From Bacillota bacterium (GTDB taxonomy: Bacteria; Bacillota; Clostridia; Christensenellales; Pumilibacteraceae): a DNA stretch of 64,000 nucleotides. Positions 51,432 to 61,319 of this stretch are shown here, one piece after another. The DNA is taken from NCBI GenBank assembly GCA_009780325.1, contig WRAF01000001.1:189048-253047 (forward strand). Reading direction: 5' to 3'. Every line of letters starts with the position of its first letter. Within the stretch, counting starts at the first letter, position 1. The position numbers and the translations under genes were made by a program. The notes under the pieces are model-generated. The model worked only from the letters and a program-made list of their open reading frames with translations, did no database searches and was not told the origin of the DNA.

Positions 51432-54400
51432 TTGAAAAAAAACGCAATTGTATTTATAGATGCCGAGATAGAACCTAGCAGCAGAGAGGTTTTAGATTTG
51501 GGCGCAGTCACTGATAATGGCAAAGAGTTTCATTCAAACTCGTTGGCTAGCTTTGGTGACTTTTTGCGAGGCTCTAAATATGCTTGCGGGCATAATATAT
51601 TCAAGCACGACCTAAAATATATAGAAGATAACTTGGTAAGTAGCGGCATAGAGTATTTTATAGATACATTATTATTGTCGCCACTAATGTTTCCGATAAA
51701 ACCTTATCATCATTTGTCTAAAGAAGAAAAGCTAAGTGAGGACGAATTAAATAACCCCTTAAGCGATGCCAAAAAAGCAAGAGACTTGTTTCATGAGGAA
51801 GTTGCGGCATTTAGGGTTTTGGATAACAGCTTGCAAGAGATATACTATTTGCTATTGGGTCAAACGATAGAATTTAAGGATTTTTTTAGAGCGCTAGGGT
51901 TTTGCGGCAACTCAGATAAAATTCAAACAAAAATACAAGAGTATTTTTATGGCAAAATTTGTACCAATGCGCCACTATTAGAGATAATCAAAAAGTATCC
52001 AATAGAACTAGCATATGCCTTAGCGCAGGTCAATTTTATAAAATATGATTTTATAACTCCGCCATGGGTGCTTAAAAACTATCCAAGGGTAGAAAATATA
52101 TTGCATTTTTTGCGCAACAGAAAATGCCCATCGTGTGAATATTGCAATGAAAGCCTAGACGAAATTAAGGCGCTGCAAAAATATTTTGGCCACCCTAGCT
52201 TTAGAAGCTATGATGGAATGCCACTACAACAATCAGCCGCAAGGGCAGCAGTTAGCGGAAAATCTTTGCTGGCTGTCTTTCCAACAGGTGGCGGCAAGTC
52301 GCTTACATTTCAGCTGCCAGCGCTTATGTCAGGTGTAAACGAAAAGGGTTTAACAGTAATTATATCGCCATTGCAGTCGCTAATGAAAGACCAAGTAGAC
52401 ACGCTGGAAAACCGCAACATAACAGACGCAGTTACTATTAACGGCTCGCTAGACCCCATAGAGCGCGCTAAAGCGTTTGAAGGGGTGGGTGATGGTTCTT
52501 GCAGCATATTATATATATCGCCAGAATCGCTTAGAAGCAAATCAATAGAGGGGCTATTGTTAAAGCGCAATGTAGTAAGATTTGTCATTGACGAGGCACA
52601 TTGTTTTTCTAGTTGGGGGCAGGATTTTAGAGTTGATTATTTGTATATCGGAGACTTTATTCGTAGTTTGCAGGAGAAAAAGGATATGCCACAAAACATA
52701 CCAGTTTCGTGTTTTACGGCAACTGCAAAGCAAAAAGTAATAGCAGATATCAAGGATTATTTTAAGGACAAATTATCACTAGAGTTAGAGGTGTTTAGGG
52801 CAAGTGCATCAAGAAGCAATCTTAGCTATCATATTTTTAACGAAGAAAGTAGCGACGAAAAATATCTAAAATTGCGCCAGCTTATAATGGATAATTATTG
52901 CCCGACCATTGTCTATGTTTCGCGCACAAAACGCACGCAGCAACTAGCGGCTAAACTTACAGAGGACGGATATCCAAGCTTAGCATATCACGGGCAAATG
53001 GATAAAAATGACCGCATGGCTAATCAAGATGCATTTATGAAAGGCGAGGTTGGGATAATTGTTGCAACTACTGCTTTTGGTATGGGTGTTGACAAAAGCG
53101 ATGTTGGCATGGTTATTCATTATGATATTTCTGACAGCTTAGAAAACTATGTTCAAGAAGCTGGTAGAGCTGGACGGAACGAGGACATAGAAGCGGACTG
53201 CTTTGTGCTATTTAATGACGAGGACTTAAACAAACATTTTAATATGCTTAACCAAACAAAGGTTTCTCAAAAAGAGATTGGACAAGTTTGGAAAGCGCTA
53301 AAGGAATTAACTAAGCAGCGGGCTAATATATCGCAATCAGCACTAGAAATAGCAAGAAAATCAGGTTGGGATGATTCTGTTCATGATATGGAAACTAGAA
53401 TCAAAACAGCTATAAACGCACTAGAGCAAGCAGGCTTTATTAAGCGCGGACAAAATATGCCTAGAATTTTTGCCGATAGTATTTTGGTCAAAAATATGGA
53501 GGAAGCTAGAACAAAAATAGACAGCTCCCCAAGATTTGATGATTCTACGCGTGCGGCAGCTATTAGAATTATTGGCACACTAATTTCGGCTAGAAGTAAA
53601 GCAAGGGGCAAAGAAGACGAGGGCGAGGCTAGAATAGATTATATGTCTGATAGATTAGGAATTGTAAAGGAAGATGTAATAAGGGTAATTGGGTTATTAA
53701 GAGAAGAGAAAATTTTAGCAGATGCTAAAGATTTGGTAGCTTATATCAAAAAGGGCGAAAAAACAAATCGATCTAAAAAAATATTACAAACACATAAGGA
53801 TATAGAAAATTTTTTGTGCGATTATATTGACGATAACGAAAAAACTTATAACATAAAAGAAATGAACGAGGCACTAGAGGCTAAATATCCTGATGCTTCT
53901 ATCAATCAGCTAAATGCAATTCTCAATTATTTTGCAATCAAAAGGCTAATAAAGCGCACTAAAGAGGCTCATAAGAATTTTGTTACACTAAAGCCATATT
54001 TCCCTAGCTCAGAAATGCGCGCAAAATGTAATAAACGTTGCCGCATAGCAGATACAATTATTGATCATCTTTATTCAAAGGTGGCGCTAAGCGGCAAAGC
54101 AGAAGAAGAGGCTGTAGTTGGATTTTCTGTGCTAGAGCTTAAAAATGAATTTGATCATAATTTGTTTAATGAGCAAGCAGGCACAGACGAGATAGAGGAC
54201 GCGTTATATTATTTATTAAAAATAGGTGCTATGAAAATAGAGGGCGGCTTTTTAGTTATTTATAACGCTATGCGCTTAGAGCGGCTAGAAAAAGATAACG
54301 CAGCGCGCTACAAAAAAGAACACTATACCAAGCTAGAAGAGTATTATCAAAACAAGCGTCAACAAATCCATATTGTTGGCGAATATGCTAATCGCATGAT

Positions 54401-56234
54401 TAGAGATTATAAAGAGGCTATGGAGTTTGTAGATGATTATTTTGTAATGAACTATGATATGTTTTTGCATAAATATTTTAGAGGCAGAAAAGAAGAAATT
54501 AGTCGCAATATTACTCCTAAAAAATTCAAGCAGCTATTTGGTGAGTTATCGGTGGCGCAGCTAAATATTATTAAAGACCACGAGACAGATAACATAGTAG
54601 TAGCGGCGGGGCCTGGCAGTGGCAAAACAAAACTATTGACGCACAAATTAGCTTCGTTATATATGATGGAAGATGTTAAGCACGAACAAATGCTAATGCT
54701 TACTTTTTCGCGTGCATCCGCTACAGAATTTAAGCGTAGGCTTATGGGACTAATTGGCAATGCTACTAATTTTATAACTATAACTACATTCCATTCTTAT
54801 TGCTTTGACCTATTAGGCAAGGTGGGCGATTTGGAAAAGTCTGATAAAATAGTAGAACGCACAGTAGAAAAAATCAATGCAGGTGAGGTTGATTTAACAA
54901 GACTTACTAAAACAGTGCTAGTAATAGACGAGGCGCAAGATATGAGTGCTATAGAGTATTCGTTTGTAAAAACTCTAATGGAAAAAAACGACCATTTGCG
55001 TGTAATTGCAGTAGGCGATGATGACCAAAATATTTATGAATTTAGAGGCTCAAGCTCAGCGCACCTTATATCATTGTTAAACGAGCCAAACTCGAAACTA
55101 TATGAGTTATTAGATAATTATCGTAGTCGCGCCAACCTCGTAGAGTTTTCTAATCAATATGCTATATGCATTTCTAAAAGACTAAAACAGCTGCCAATTA
55201 TGCCAAAAAGTAAAGAGGATGGCATTATTAGCGTTTGCAAGTTAGCAGCAGATAATATTGCCGTGCCCGCTGCAAATTTGGTGCTTGATGTAAAACCTGT
55301 TGGCACAACATGCGTTGTTGTCAGAACAAATGATGAAGCACTTAATATTGTTGGGCTACTAAATAAGAATGGAATAGCAGCAAGACAAATTCAATCAACT
55401 AACGATTTTAATTTATTTAATCTTGTAGAGCTAAGAGATTTTATTGCAGATGTTGACAAAAGCGACGAGGCTTATGCAATACATGACGAGGTGTGGCGAC
55501 GGGCAAAACACAATCTTAATAAAAAATATGACCAAAGCGTTAACTTGCGCGGTGTTCTAAAACTAATTAGAGACTTTGAAGAAACCAATAACAAGACCAA
55601 ATACAAAAGCGATTTTAGGCAGTTCGTTAGAGAGTCTAAGTTAGAGGATTTTGTCTCTGATAGCGAAGGCGTGGTGCTAGTGTCTACTATTCATCAAACT
55701 AAAGGCAGAGAATTTGATAATGTAGTGCTAGCACTAAGTACATTTCCTAAAATGAATGATGAGACAAAAAGGGCTATATATGTGGCACTAACACGCGCAA
55801 AGCAAAATTTATATATTCTATACAACGGCACATATTTTGATAAAATCACAGTAGATGGTTTGCAAAGATTTACTGACAACAATAAATACGACCAGCCTAA
55901 TAATATAACGTTGCAACTAGGGCACGAGGATGTGCAGCTAGGTTATTTTGCATTTAGGCAGAAGGAAATCAATTCGCTAATAGCAGGCGACGAGCTTACC
56001 ATTAGAGAAGACGGACTATTTTCTAATGACAAATTAGTTGTAAAGTTTTCAGGTAAAAAGGAAGGCAAAGTTAGATTTATAGACAAACTAGAGTCGCTCA
56101 AAGCAAAGGGCTACACAATGACTGGGGCAATGATACGCCACATAATATTTTGGCAAGGCAAAGAGATGGAAAACGAAGTAAAAATAATTCTGCCCGACAT
56201 AGAATTTGCAAGAGGGGGCAGTAGGCTTGAGTAA
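51432..56234 (+). CDS. Exonuclease-RecQ helicase-UvrD helicase fusion
   Basis: This 1600-residue protein joins three nucleic-acid engines. Residues 1-135 resemble a DEDDh exonuclease (FIDAEIE, GHNIFKHD, SDAKKARDLF). A RecQ helicase follows with GGGKS near 284, DEAHCFSSWGQDF near 386, TATAKQK and VQEAGRAGRN. A UvrD/Rep-type helicase ends it, with GPGSGKT near 1061, DEAQDMS near 1165, GDDDQNIYEFRGS, HQTKGREFDN near 1420 and YVALTRAKQN. RecQ and UvrD engines in one chain point to DNA repair, replication-fork or defence work. TTG 51432 has AGAGGA eight bases upstream. The next gene overlaps by eight bases. Confidence 0.88.
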   Translation: MKKNAIVFIDAEIEPSSREVLDLGAVTDNGKEFHSNSLASFGDFLRGSKYACGHNIFKHDLKYIEDNLVSSGIEYFIDTLLLSPLMFPIKPYHHLSKEEKLSEDELNNPLSDAKKARDLFHEEVAAFRVLDNSLQEIYYLLLGQTIEFKDFFRALGFCGNSDKIQTKIQEYFYGKICTNAPLLEIIKKYPIELAYALAQVNFIKYDFITPPWVLKNYPRVENILHFLRNRKCPSCEYCNESLDEIKALQKYFGHPSFRSYDGMPLQQSAARAAVSGKSLLAVFPTGGGKSLTFQLPALMSGVNEKGLTVIISPLQSLMKDQVDTLENRNITDAVTINGSLDPIERAKAFEGVGDGSCSILYISPESLRSKSIEGLLLKRNVVRFVIDEAHCFSSWGQDFRVDYLYIGDFIRSLQEKKDMPQNIPVSCFTATAKQKVIADIKDYFKDKLSLELEVFRASASRSNLSYHIFNEESSDEKYLKLRQLIMDNYCPTIVYVSRTKRTQQLAAKLTEDGYPSLAYHGQMDKNDRMANQDAFMKGEVGIIVATTAFGMGVDKSDVGMVIHYDISDSLENYVQEAGRAGRNEDIEADCFVLFNDEDLNKHFNMLNQTKVSQKEIGQVWKALKELTKQRANISQSALEIARKSGWDDSVHDMETRIKTAINALEQAGFIKRGQNMPRIFADSILVKNMEEARTKIDSSPRFDDSTRAAAIRIIGTLISARSKARGKEDEGEARIDYMSDRLGIVKEDVIRVIGLLREEKILADAKDLVAYIKKGEKTNRSKKILQTHKDIENFLCDYIDDNEKTYNIKEMNEALEAKYPDASINQLNAILNYFAIKRLIKRTKEAHKNFVTLKPYFPSSEMRAKCNKRCRIADTIIDHLYSKVALSGKAEEEAVVGFSVLELKNEFDHNLFNEQAGTDEIEDALYYLLKIGAMKIEGGFLVIYNAMRLERLEKDNAARYKKEHYTKLEEYYQNKRQQIHIVGEYANRMIRDYKEAMEFVDDYFVMNYDMFLHKYFRGRKEEISRNITPKKFKQLFGELSVAQLNIIKDHETDNIVVAAGPGSGKTKLLTHKLASLYMMEDVKHEQMLMLTFSRASATEFKRRLMGLIGNATNFITITTFHSYCFDLLGKVGDLEKSDKIVERTVEKINAGEVDLTRLTKTVLVIDEAQDMSAIEYSFVKTLMEKNDHLRVIAVGDDDQNIYEFRGSSSAHLISLLNEPNSKLYELLDNYRSRANLVEFSNQYAICISKRLKQLPIMPKSKEDGIISVCKLAADNIAVPAANLVLDVKPVGTTCVVVRTNDEALNIVGLLNKNGIAARQIQSTNDFNLFNLVELRDFIADVDKSDEAYAIHDEVWRRAKHNLNKKYDQSVNLRGVLKLIRDFEETNNKTKYKSDFRQFVRESKLEDFVSDSEGVVLVSTIHQTKGREFDNVVLALSTFPKMNDETKRAIYVALTRAKQNLYILYNGTYFDKITVDGLQRFTDNNKYDQPNNITLQLGHEDVQLGYFAFRQKEINSLIAGDELTIREDGLFSNDKLVVKFSGKKEGKVRFIDKLESLKAKGYTMTGAMIRHIIFWQGKEMENEVKIILPDIEFARGGSRLE

Positions 56235-59097
56235 AGATATTCTTGAAAAAATTGAAAAGCTAGCTAGTGAGATTGCGCCTCTTGATGTGGTGAGTGCAGT
56301 TATGTCTTTGCTTAAGAGTTCTATTGCAGATAAGAATGTTAGTAGCCAAGAAGCAGCGGAGGAAACTAGAGTAATAGAAAACGCGCAAGTAGCTGAAAGT
56401 GGGCTAGTGCAAGGATTTGATAAATTTGCTAGTCCTGAAGAAAAGATTGCTTTGTTTATATCGTTGTTTAGGGGCAGAGAGGATGTTTATGCTAAGGGTT
56501 ATTTAGATAAGAAAAAGGGCGGCAGCAAGTTAGGTTATGCTCCCGCTTGTGGCAACGAATGGCGGCATGGGTGCAATAAGCCAAAGGTTAAATGTGCGGT
56601 TTGCAACAGCAGAAAATTATTAGTAGTAACAGATGAGGTTATTCATAACCATCTGTCTGGCAAAAAGATAATGGGCGCTTATGCATTGCTAGAGGGTGAT
56701 GAGTGCTATTTTTTAGCGATAGATTTTGATGGGGGGAATTGGCAAAAAGATGTTGAGGCGTTTAGAGATGGGTGTAAGACATTAGGGTTGGATACGCATA
56801 TAGAGGTGTCTAGAAGTGGCAACGGCGCACACGCATGGTTCTTTTTTGAAGACAAGATTTCAGCTAAGCGTGCTAGGCGGTTTGGAATTAAGCTGCTAAC
56901 ATACGCTATGCAGCTGCGTCACGAGATAAAATTTACTTCTTACGATAGGCTGTTTCCAAACCAAGATATAATGCCAAAAGGTGGCTTTGGCAACCTTATA
57001 GCATTGCCACTTCAAGGCGATGTTAGAAAGGATGGAAAAACCGTATTCGTAGACGAAAACTTTGTGCCATACATTGATCAATGGGCATATTTGGCTAAAA
57101 TTAAAAAACTTAGCGGTGCAGATATTAGCCGCATAATTACAGCTATTCCAGAGGACGAATTAGAAAAAGATGACTCTGCAAAGCCGTGGGAAGCGCCACA
57201 AGAGACGAAACTCTCTAAAGACGATTACCCAGCAAGTGTAAAAATCGTGCTGGCAGATATGTTATATGTAGAAAAAGATGGCTTAAGCAACAAGCTGCTG
57301 CACAAAATTAAACGACTAGCAGCATTCAAAAATCCTGAATTTTTCAAAGCGCAGGCTATGCGATTAAGCACTTATGACAAAGCTAGAATTATATCTTGTG
57401 CAGAAGATAGCGACCAATACATTCATTTGCCAAGGGGCTTATTAGAGGATATAAAGACATTGCTAGCGCCATGTAAAATAATTATTGAAGACAAACGGAA
57501 TGAGGGCACACCTATAGATGTAGAGTTTTTAGGCACATTAAGAGATAATCAACAAGAGGCAGTAGGCGAGTTATTAAAGCACGACAATGGAGTTTTGTCG
57601 GCAACGACCGCCTTTGGCAAAACAGTAGTTGGCATAAATTTAATATCACAATTAAAGACTAATACTTTAATTTTAGTGCATAGGGCACAGCTGGCTACTC
57701 AATGGAAAGAACGCCTAGAGCAGTTTTTGCAAATAAATATGGAATTACCTAGCGATGAAACTAGCGACACCAAAAAGCGAAAATCTAAAAAACAGCCAAC
57801 ATTAATCGGTCAAGTTGGCGCTACTAAAAACAACCCAACAGGCATTATAGATATAGCTCTATTGCAATCTTGCATAGAAAAAGGCGCAGACGGCAAGGCG
57901 AGAGATTTTGTCAAAAACTACGGATTGCTGCTGGTGGACGAATGTCATCATGTGTCAGCGTTTAGCTTTGAAAAGGTACTAAAGGCGATAAATGCAAAAC
58001 ATGTTTATGGGCTAACCGCCACACCAAAGCGACAAGACGGGCACGACCCAATAATTACTATGCAGTGCGGCGTTATCAGGTATATTGCAGACAATAAATC
58101 CGAAAAGAAGAGCCGCAATTTTGAACACTATGCAATTCCGCGCTTTACGAAATTTAGTCATGGAGAAGATGACGATATAAACAAAATCTATGCAGAACTA
58201 TCTAACAATGCTTTTAGAAACGAGTTAATAGTTAAAGATGTAGTGGCAGCTTACAAACAAGGCCACACACCAATAATTTTATGTAACCGTAAAGACCATG
58301 TACACTTGCTAGCAAAGAGCCTAGAGCCTCATTGCGATAATGTAGTTGTGCTAATTGGCGGCGCGGCTACAAAAGACAAAAAAACAGAATTGGAAAGACT
58401 AAAAACAATTGCACCAGTTGAGCCGCTAGTAATTGTTGCAACGGGTAAATATATCGGCGAAGGCTTTGATGAACCGCGTTTGGATACACTATTTTTAGCA
58501 GCACCAATATCATGGCGAGGCACATTAGAGCAATATGTCGGCAGGTTACACCGTAATTATGAGGGCAAGAAAGAGGTGCTTGTTTATGATTATGCAGATA
58601 TTAGAAGTCGCGTTTTGGAAAAAATGTACCATAGCCGCTTAAAAGGCTACGCAGCGTTAGGATATCTAACGCGTGCATTAGGCGGCGAGGACGGCGGCGC
58701 AATTTATGACGAGACCAATTTTGCAGCCGCTTTTTATAACGATATTGCAGGTACTAAAAAAACCATAACAATATCTAGCCCATACTTGCACGAAAAAAGT
58801 GTAAGAATGTTTTTGGACGCTGTGGCAGATTTGACTGACATAACAATAGAAATCCACACTAAAAAGCCATCTGAAAAAACGGCGGATAAAGTATCAAGGT
58901 TAATAGAGTTATTAAAAGCTACTAACATAAAAGTAAGAATCCACAACAAACTGCATCAAAAATATGCCATAATAGACAGCAGCATCGTTTGGTACGGCGG
59001 CATAAATGTACTAGGCGCAGGCTTTGATGATGAAAGTATAATGAGAATCCCAAGTCGGGAGATTGCGGTAGAGTTGGAGGTAATGCTAAAATATTAG
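56227..59097 (+). CDS. TOTE-type primase (AEP), SF2 helicase and phospholipase D fusion
   Basis: The first 320 residues match the archaeo-eukaryotic primase domain of TOTE conflict systems: LFRGREDVYA, a Cys cluster (CGNEW..CNKP..CAVC), FLAIDFDGG near 165, SRSGNGAHAWFFFE near 196, SYDRLFPNQD and GGFGNLIALPLQ. A superfamily 2 helicase follows (TTAFGKTVVG near 463, VDECHH near 571, TATPKRQDG, QYVGRLHR). The C-terminus has a phospholipase D motif HQKYAIID near 909. It may prime, unwind and cut invading nucleic acid. TTG 56227 has AGAGGGGG upstream. A longer frame exists from 56206. Confidence 0.87.
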   Translation: MSKDILEKIEKLASEIAPLDVVSAVMSLLKSSIADKNVSSQEAAEETRVIENAQVAESGLVQGFDKFASPEEKIALFISLFRGREDVYAKGYLDKKKGGSKLGYAPACGNEWRHGCNKPKVKCAVCNSRKLLVVTDEVIHNHLSGKKIMGAYALLEGDECYFLAIDFDGGNWQKDVEAFRDGCKTLGLDTHIEVSRSGNGAHAWFFFEDKISAKRARRFGIKLLTYAMQLRHEIKFTSYDRLFPNQDIMPKGGFGNLIALPLQGDVRKDGKTVFVDENFVPYIDQWAYLAKIKKLSGADISRIITAIPEDELEKDDSAKPWEAPQETKLSKDDYPASVKIVLADMLYVEKDGLSNKLLHKIKRLAAFKNPEFFKAQAMRLSTYDKARIISCAEDSDQYIHLPRGLLEDIKTLLAPCKIIIEDKRNEGTPIDVEFLGTLRDNQQEAVGELLKHDNGVLSATTAFGKTVVGINLISQLKTNTLILVHRAQLATQWKERLEQFLQINMELPSDETSDTKKRKSKKQPTLIGQVGATKNNPTGIIDIALLQSCIEKGADGKARDFVKNYGLLLVDECHHVSAFSFEKVLKAINAKHVYGLTATPKRQDGHDPIITMQCGVIRYIADNKSEKKSRNFEHYAIPRFTKFSHGEDDDINKIYAELSNNAFRNELIVKDVVAAYKQGHTPIILCNRKDHVHLLAKSLEPHCDNVVVLIGGAATKDKKTELERLKTIAPVEPLVIVATGKYIGEGFDEPRLDTLFLAAPISWRGTLEQYVGRLHRNYEGKKEVLVYDYADIRSRVLEKMYHSRLKGYAALGYLTRALGGEDGGAIYDETNFAAAFYNDIAGTKKTITISSPYLHEKSVRMFLDAVADLTDITIEIHTKKPSEKTADKVSRLIELLKATNIKVRIHNKLHQKYAIIDSSIVWYGGINVLGAGFDDESIMRIPSREIAVELEVMLKY

Positions 59098-59116
59098 CGA
59101 AAAGGAACAACTAAGT

Positions 59117-60565
59117 ATGACAATATTTTATTTTACAGGAACGGGCAACTCACTTGCGGTTGCCAAAAAAATTGGCGGCAAGGACGCTAAGTTAGTATCA
59201 ATTCCGCAAGTGATTGATAATCAAAGCACGCATTATAAAGATGATGTGATAGGCGTAGTTTTTCCTGTGTATTTTTGGACTATGCCTAACATTGTGCGGC
59301 GGTTTTTGTCCAAAGTTAAATTGGAAGCTGATTATACTTTTGTAGTTGCGACAAGCGGCGGTATGCCGGGCGGTGCATTAAAGCACGCTCAAAAGTCGGC
59401 GGTAAAGAATGGATATAAATTTGACTATTGTGCCGACATAAAAATGCTGGATAACTTTTTACCTTTTTTTGAAATTGGCAAACAAATGAAAAAACTACCT
59501 AAATTAATGGTGGAAGAAAGCTTAGCTAGCATTGCCAAGGATATTAACAGCCGCAAACATAAAAAGCCTAAGGCGGCGGTGTTGTCAAGAATGATTGGCA
59601 GTATGTTTTTTAGGAACAAAACTTATATAAAATATCCGCTTAAATATAAAGCCAGTGACAAATGCAACAAATGCGGAGTGTGTGCTAAAGTATGCCCTGT
59701 AGGCAATATTTGTACAGAAGATAAAATTATTTTTAGCAATAAGTGCGAGGGTTGCTTTGCTTGTCTTAATTTATGTCCTCAAAACGCTATGCATCACAAA
59801 AAACAAAAGAGTGATAAAAGGTGGATAAATCCCGAGGTACGTCTAAAAGAGATTATTGCAGCAAATAACAGAACAGATAAAGGTGACACGCAAGTTAAGA
59901 TAAGCCAAGATAGGTTAGGAGAATTAGAAAAATATATTGACGACAAATATATTTCTGATGATGCATTGGATTTTTCTTTTACAGATTTTGATGCATTTGA
60001 ATCTTGCAAGAGCGCAGAGCGGTTTGAAATATTAGAAGATAGAGAAGAAGCATTTGAATATGAAGGGGTTAAAAAAGAGAAAGCGGCACCACGCTTTAAG
60101 AAAGAAAAAGTAAAAAGAGAGCAGCGAGAAGAGATAGTTTTTGAAAGAGAACTAGAAGAGTCAGGTCTAAGACTATCAACAGAAAGAGTGGAAACTCGCA
60201 GCTTAGAAAGCCTTATAAAAGAGCGACAAGAAACTTTTTCGCAAAGTGTGTTAAGACTAATTGACCAAAAGGGTGCAAGTGACAGCGACATCTATAAAAA
60301 GGCTTTTATAGACAGGCGGCTGTTTTCTAAGATTAGGAGCGACAGCGATTATAAGCCGTCCAAAAATACCGCCATTGCGTTAGCCGTTGCGCTTAATTTG
60401 GAATTAGATGATATGTTAGATTTAATCGGCAAGGCTGGATTTACTCTATCTTTTAGCAGCAAATTTGATTTGGTTATTAGGTATTTTGTGGAGAATAAAA
60501 TCTTTGATATTATGGAGATTAATTCTGCATTAGATGCATTTGGACAGGGGGTGCTGGCTATATAA
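59117..60565 (+). CDS. EFR1-type flavodoxin-ferredoxin with C-terminal HTH-like module
   Basis: Residues 1-175 are a flavodoxin fold with the FMN loop YFTGTGNSLAVAKK; residues 180-235 hold two 4Fe-4S motifs (CNKCGVCAKVCP and CEGCFACLNLCP). This is the EFR1 family of electron carriers. A charged linker (about 265-370) then leads to a helical module with QSVLRLIDQKGASDSDIYK, AFIDRRLFSKIRSD and KNTAIALAVALNLELDDM, which looks like an HTH-type tail I remember on other clostridial accessory proteins. The role of the fusion is unknown. A GGAAC stretch precedes the ATG. Confidence 0.82.
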   Translation: MTIFYFTGTGNSLAVAKKIGGKDAKLVSIPQVIDNQSTHYKDDVIGVVFPVYFWTMPNIVRRFLSKVKLEADYTFVVATSGGMPGGALKHAQKSAVKNGYKFDYCADIKMLDNFLPFFEIGKQMKKLPKLMVEESLASIAKDINSRKHKKPKAAVLSRMIGSMFFRNKTYIKYPLKYKASDKCNKCGVCAKVCPVGNICTEDKIIFSNKCEGCFACLNLCPQNAMHHKKQKSDKRWINPEVRLKEIIAANNRTDKGDTQVKISQDRLGELEKYIDDKYISDDALDFSFTDFDAFESCKSAERFEILEDREEAFEYEGVKKEKAAPRFKKEKVKREQREEIVFERELEESGLRLSTERVETRSLESLIKERQETFSQSVLRLIDQKGASDSDIYKKAFIDRRLFSKIRSDSDYKPSKNTAIALAVALNLELDDMLDLIGKAGFTLSFSSKFDLVIRYFVENKIFDIMEINSALDAFGQGVLAI

Positions 60566-60661
60566 ATGTCGCTTGCCATGCGACCTATTGGTTATATAGA
60601 GTGTGTTATACTCATATCATGACTTGCTAAAAAGAGCAAGCATAATAAGGAGAACACATTT

Positions 60662-61312
60662 ATGAACAACAATTTAACAGAACTAGTCTTTATCTTAGAC
60701 CGATCGGGAAGCATGGGCGGCTTAGAAAAAGATACAGTCGGCGGCTATAATAGCTTTGTGACAAAACAGCAAGAGGAAAGCGGCGAGGCTAATCTAACAA
60801 CAGTGTTATTTGATGATAAGTATGACATCTTGCATGATAGAGTAGACATTAAAAAGGTAGAGCTGCTAACGGATAAAGAATATTTTGCGCGTGGCACAAC
60901 GGCGCTATTAGATGCAATTGGCAAAACTATTGTAGACATTGGCAAAAGATTGGAAGCAGCAAAAGAAAAAGACCGCCCTAAAAAAGTGCTATTTGTCATT
61001 ACTACAGACGGACACGAGAATGCATCAAGAGAATACTCCGCCGCCAAAATCAAAGAAATGATTCAGCATCAGACAGACAAATATTCTTGGGAGTTTTTGT
61101 TTCTAGGTGCTAATATTGATGCAATAGGTACGGCAAGGGACTTAGGGATACGAGAAGAAAACGCTGTAGAATTCCTATGCGATAGCGAGGGTGTGGAACT
61201 TAATTACAAGGTTATGGCAGAGCAAGTTGCAAGCTTTAGAAGCAGCAAAAAAGTCAAAATGGAGCGTGATTGGAAAAGAGAAATCCAAGAGGACTACAAA
61301 AAAAGAGGATAA
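60662..61312 (+). CDS. VWA (von Willebrand A) domain protein
   Basis: Nearly the whole 216-residue chain is a VWA domain with an intact metal site: LDRSGSMGG near residue 14 (DxSxS), ARGTTALLDAIG near residue 79 and ITTDGHENASRE near residue 117. It has no signal peptide, so it is intracellular, like TerY-type proteins. AAGGAG precedes ATG 60662. Small hairpins GTCGC/GCGAC (near 60568) and CTTGCT/AGCAAG (near 60624) lie in the 96-base gap before it. It probably scaffolds a complex with neighbouring products. Confidence 0.87.
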   Translation: MNNNLTELVFILDRSGSMGGLEKDTVGGYNSFVTKQQEESGEANLTTVLFDDKYDILHDRVDIKKVELLTDKEYFARGTTALLDAIGKTIVDIGKRLEAAKEKDRPKKVLFVITTDGHENASREYSAAKIKEMIQHQTDKYSWEFLFLGANIDAIGTARDLGIREENAVEFLCDSEGVELNYKVMAEQVASFRSSKKVKMERDWKREIQEDYKKRG

Positions 61313-61319
61313 CAGAATT

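Noticed and set aside
51432..59097. Dpd, DISARM or Hachiman defence system
   Set aside because: A RecQ-like and a PLD protein recall Dpd or DISARM, but the other required genes (deazaguanine synthesis, methyltransferase, HamA) are absent.
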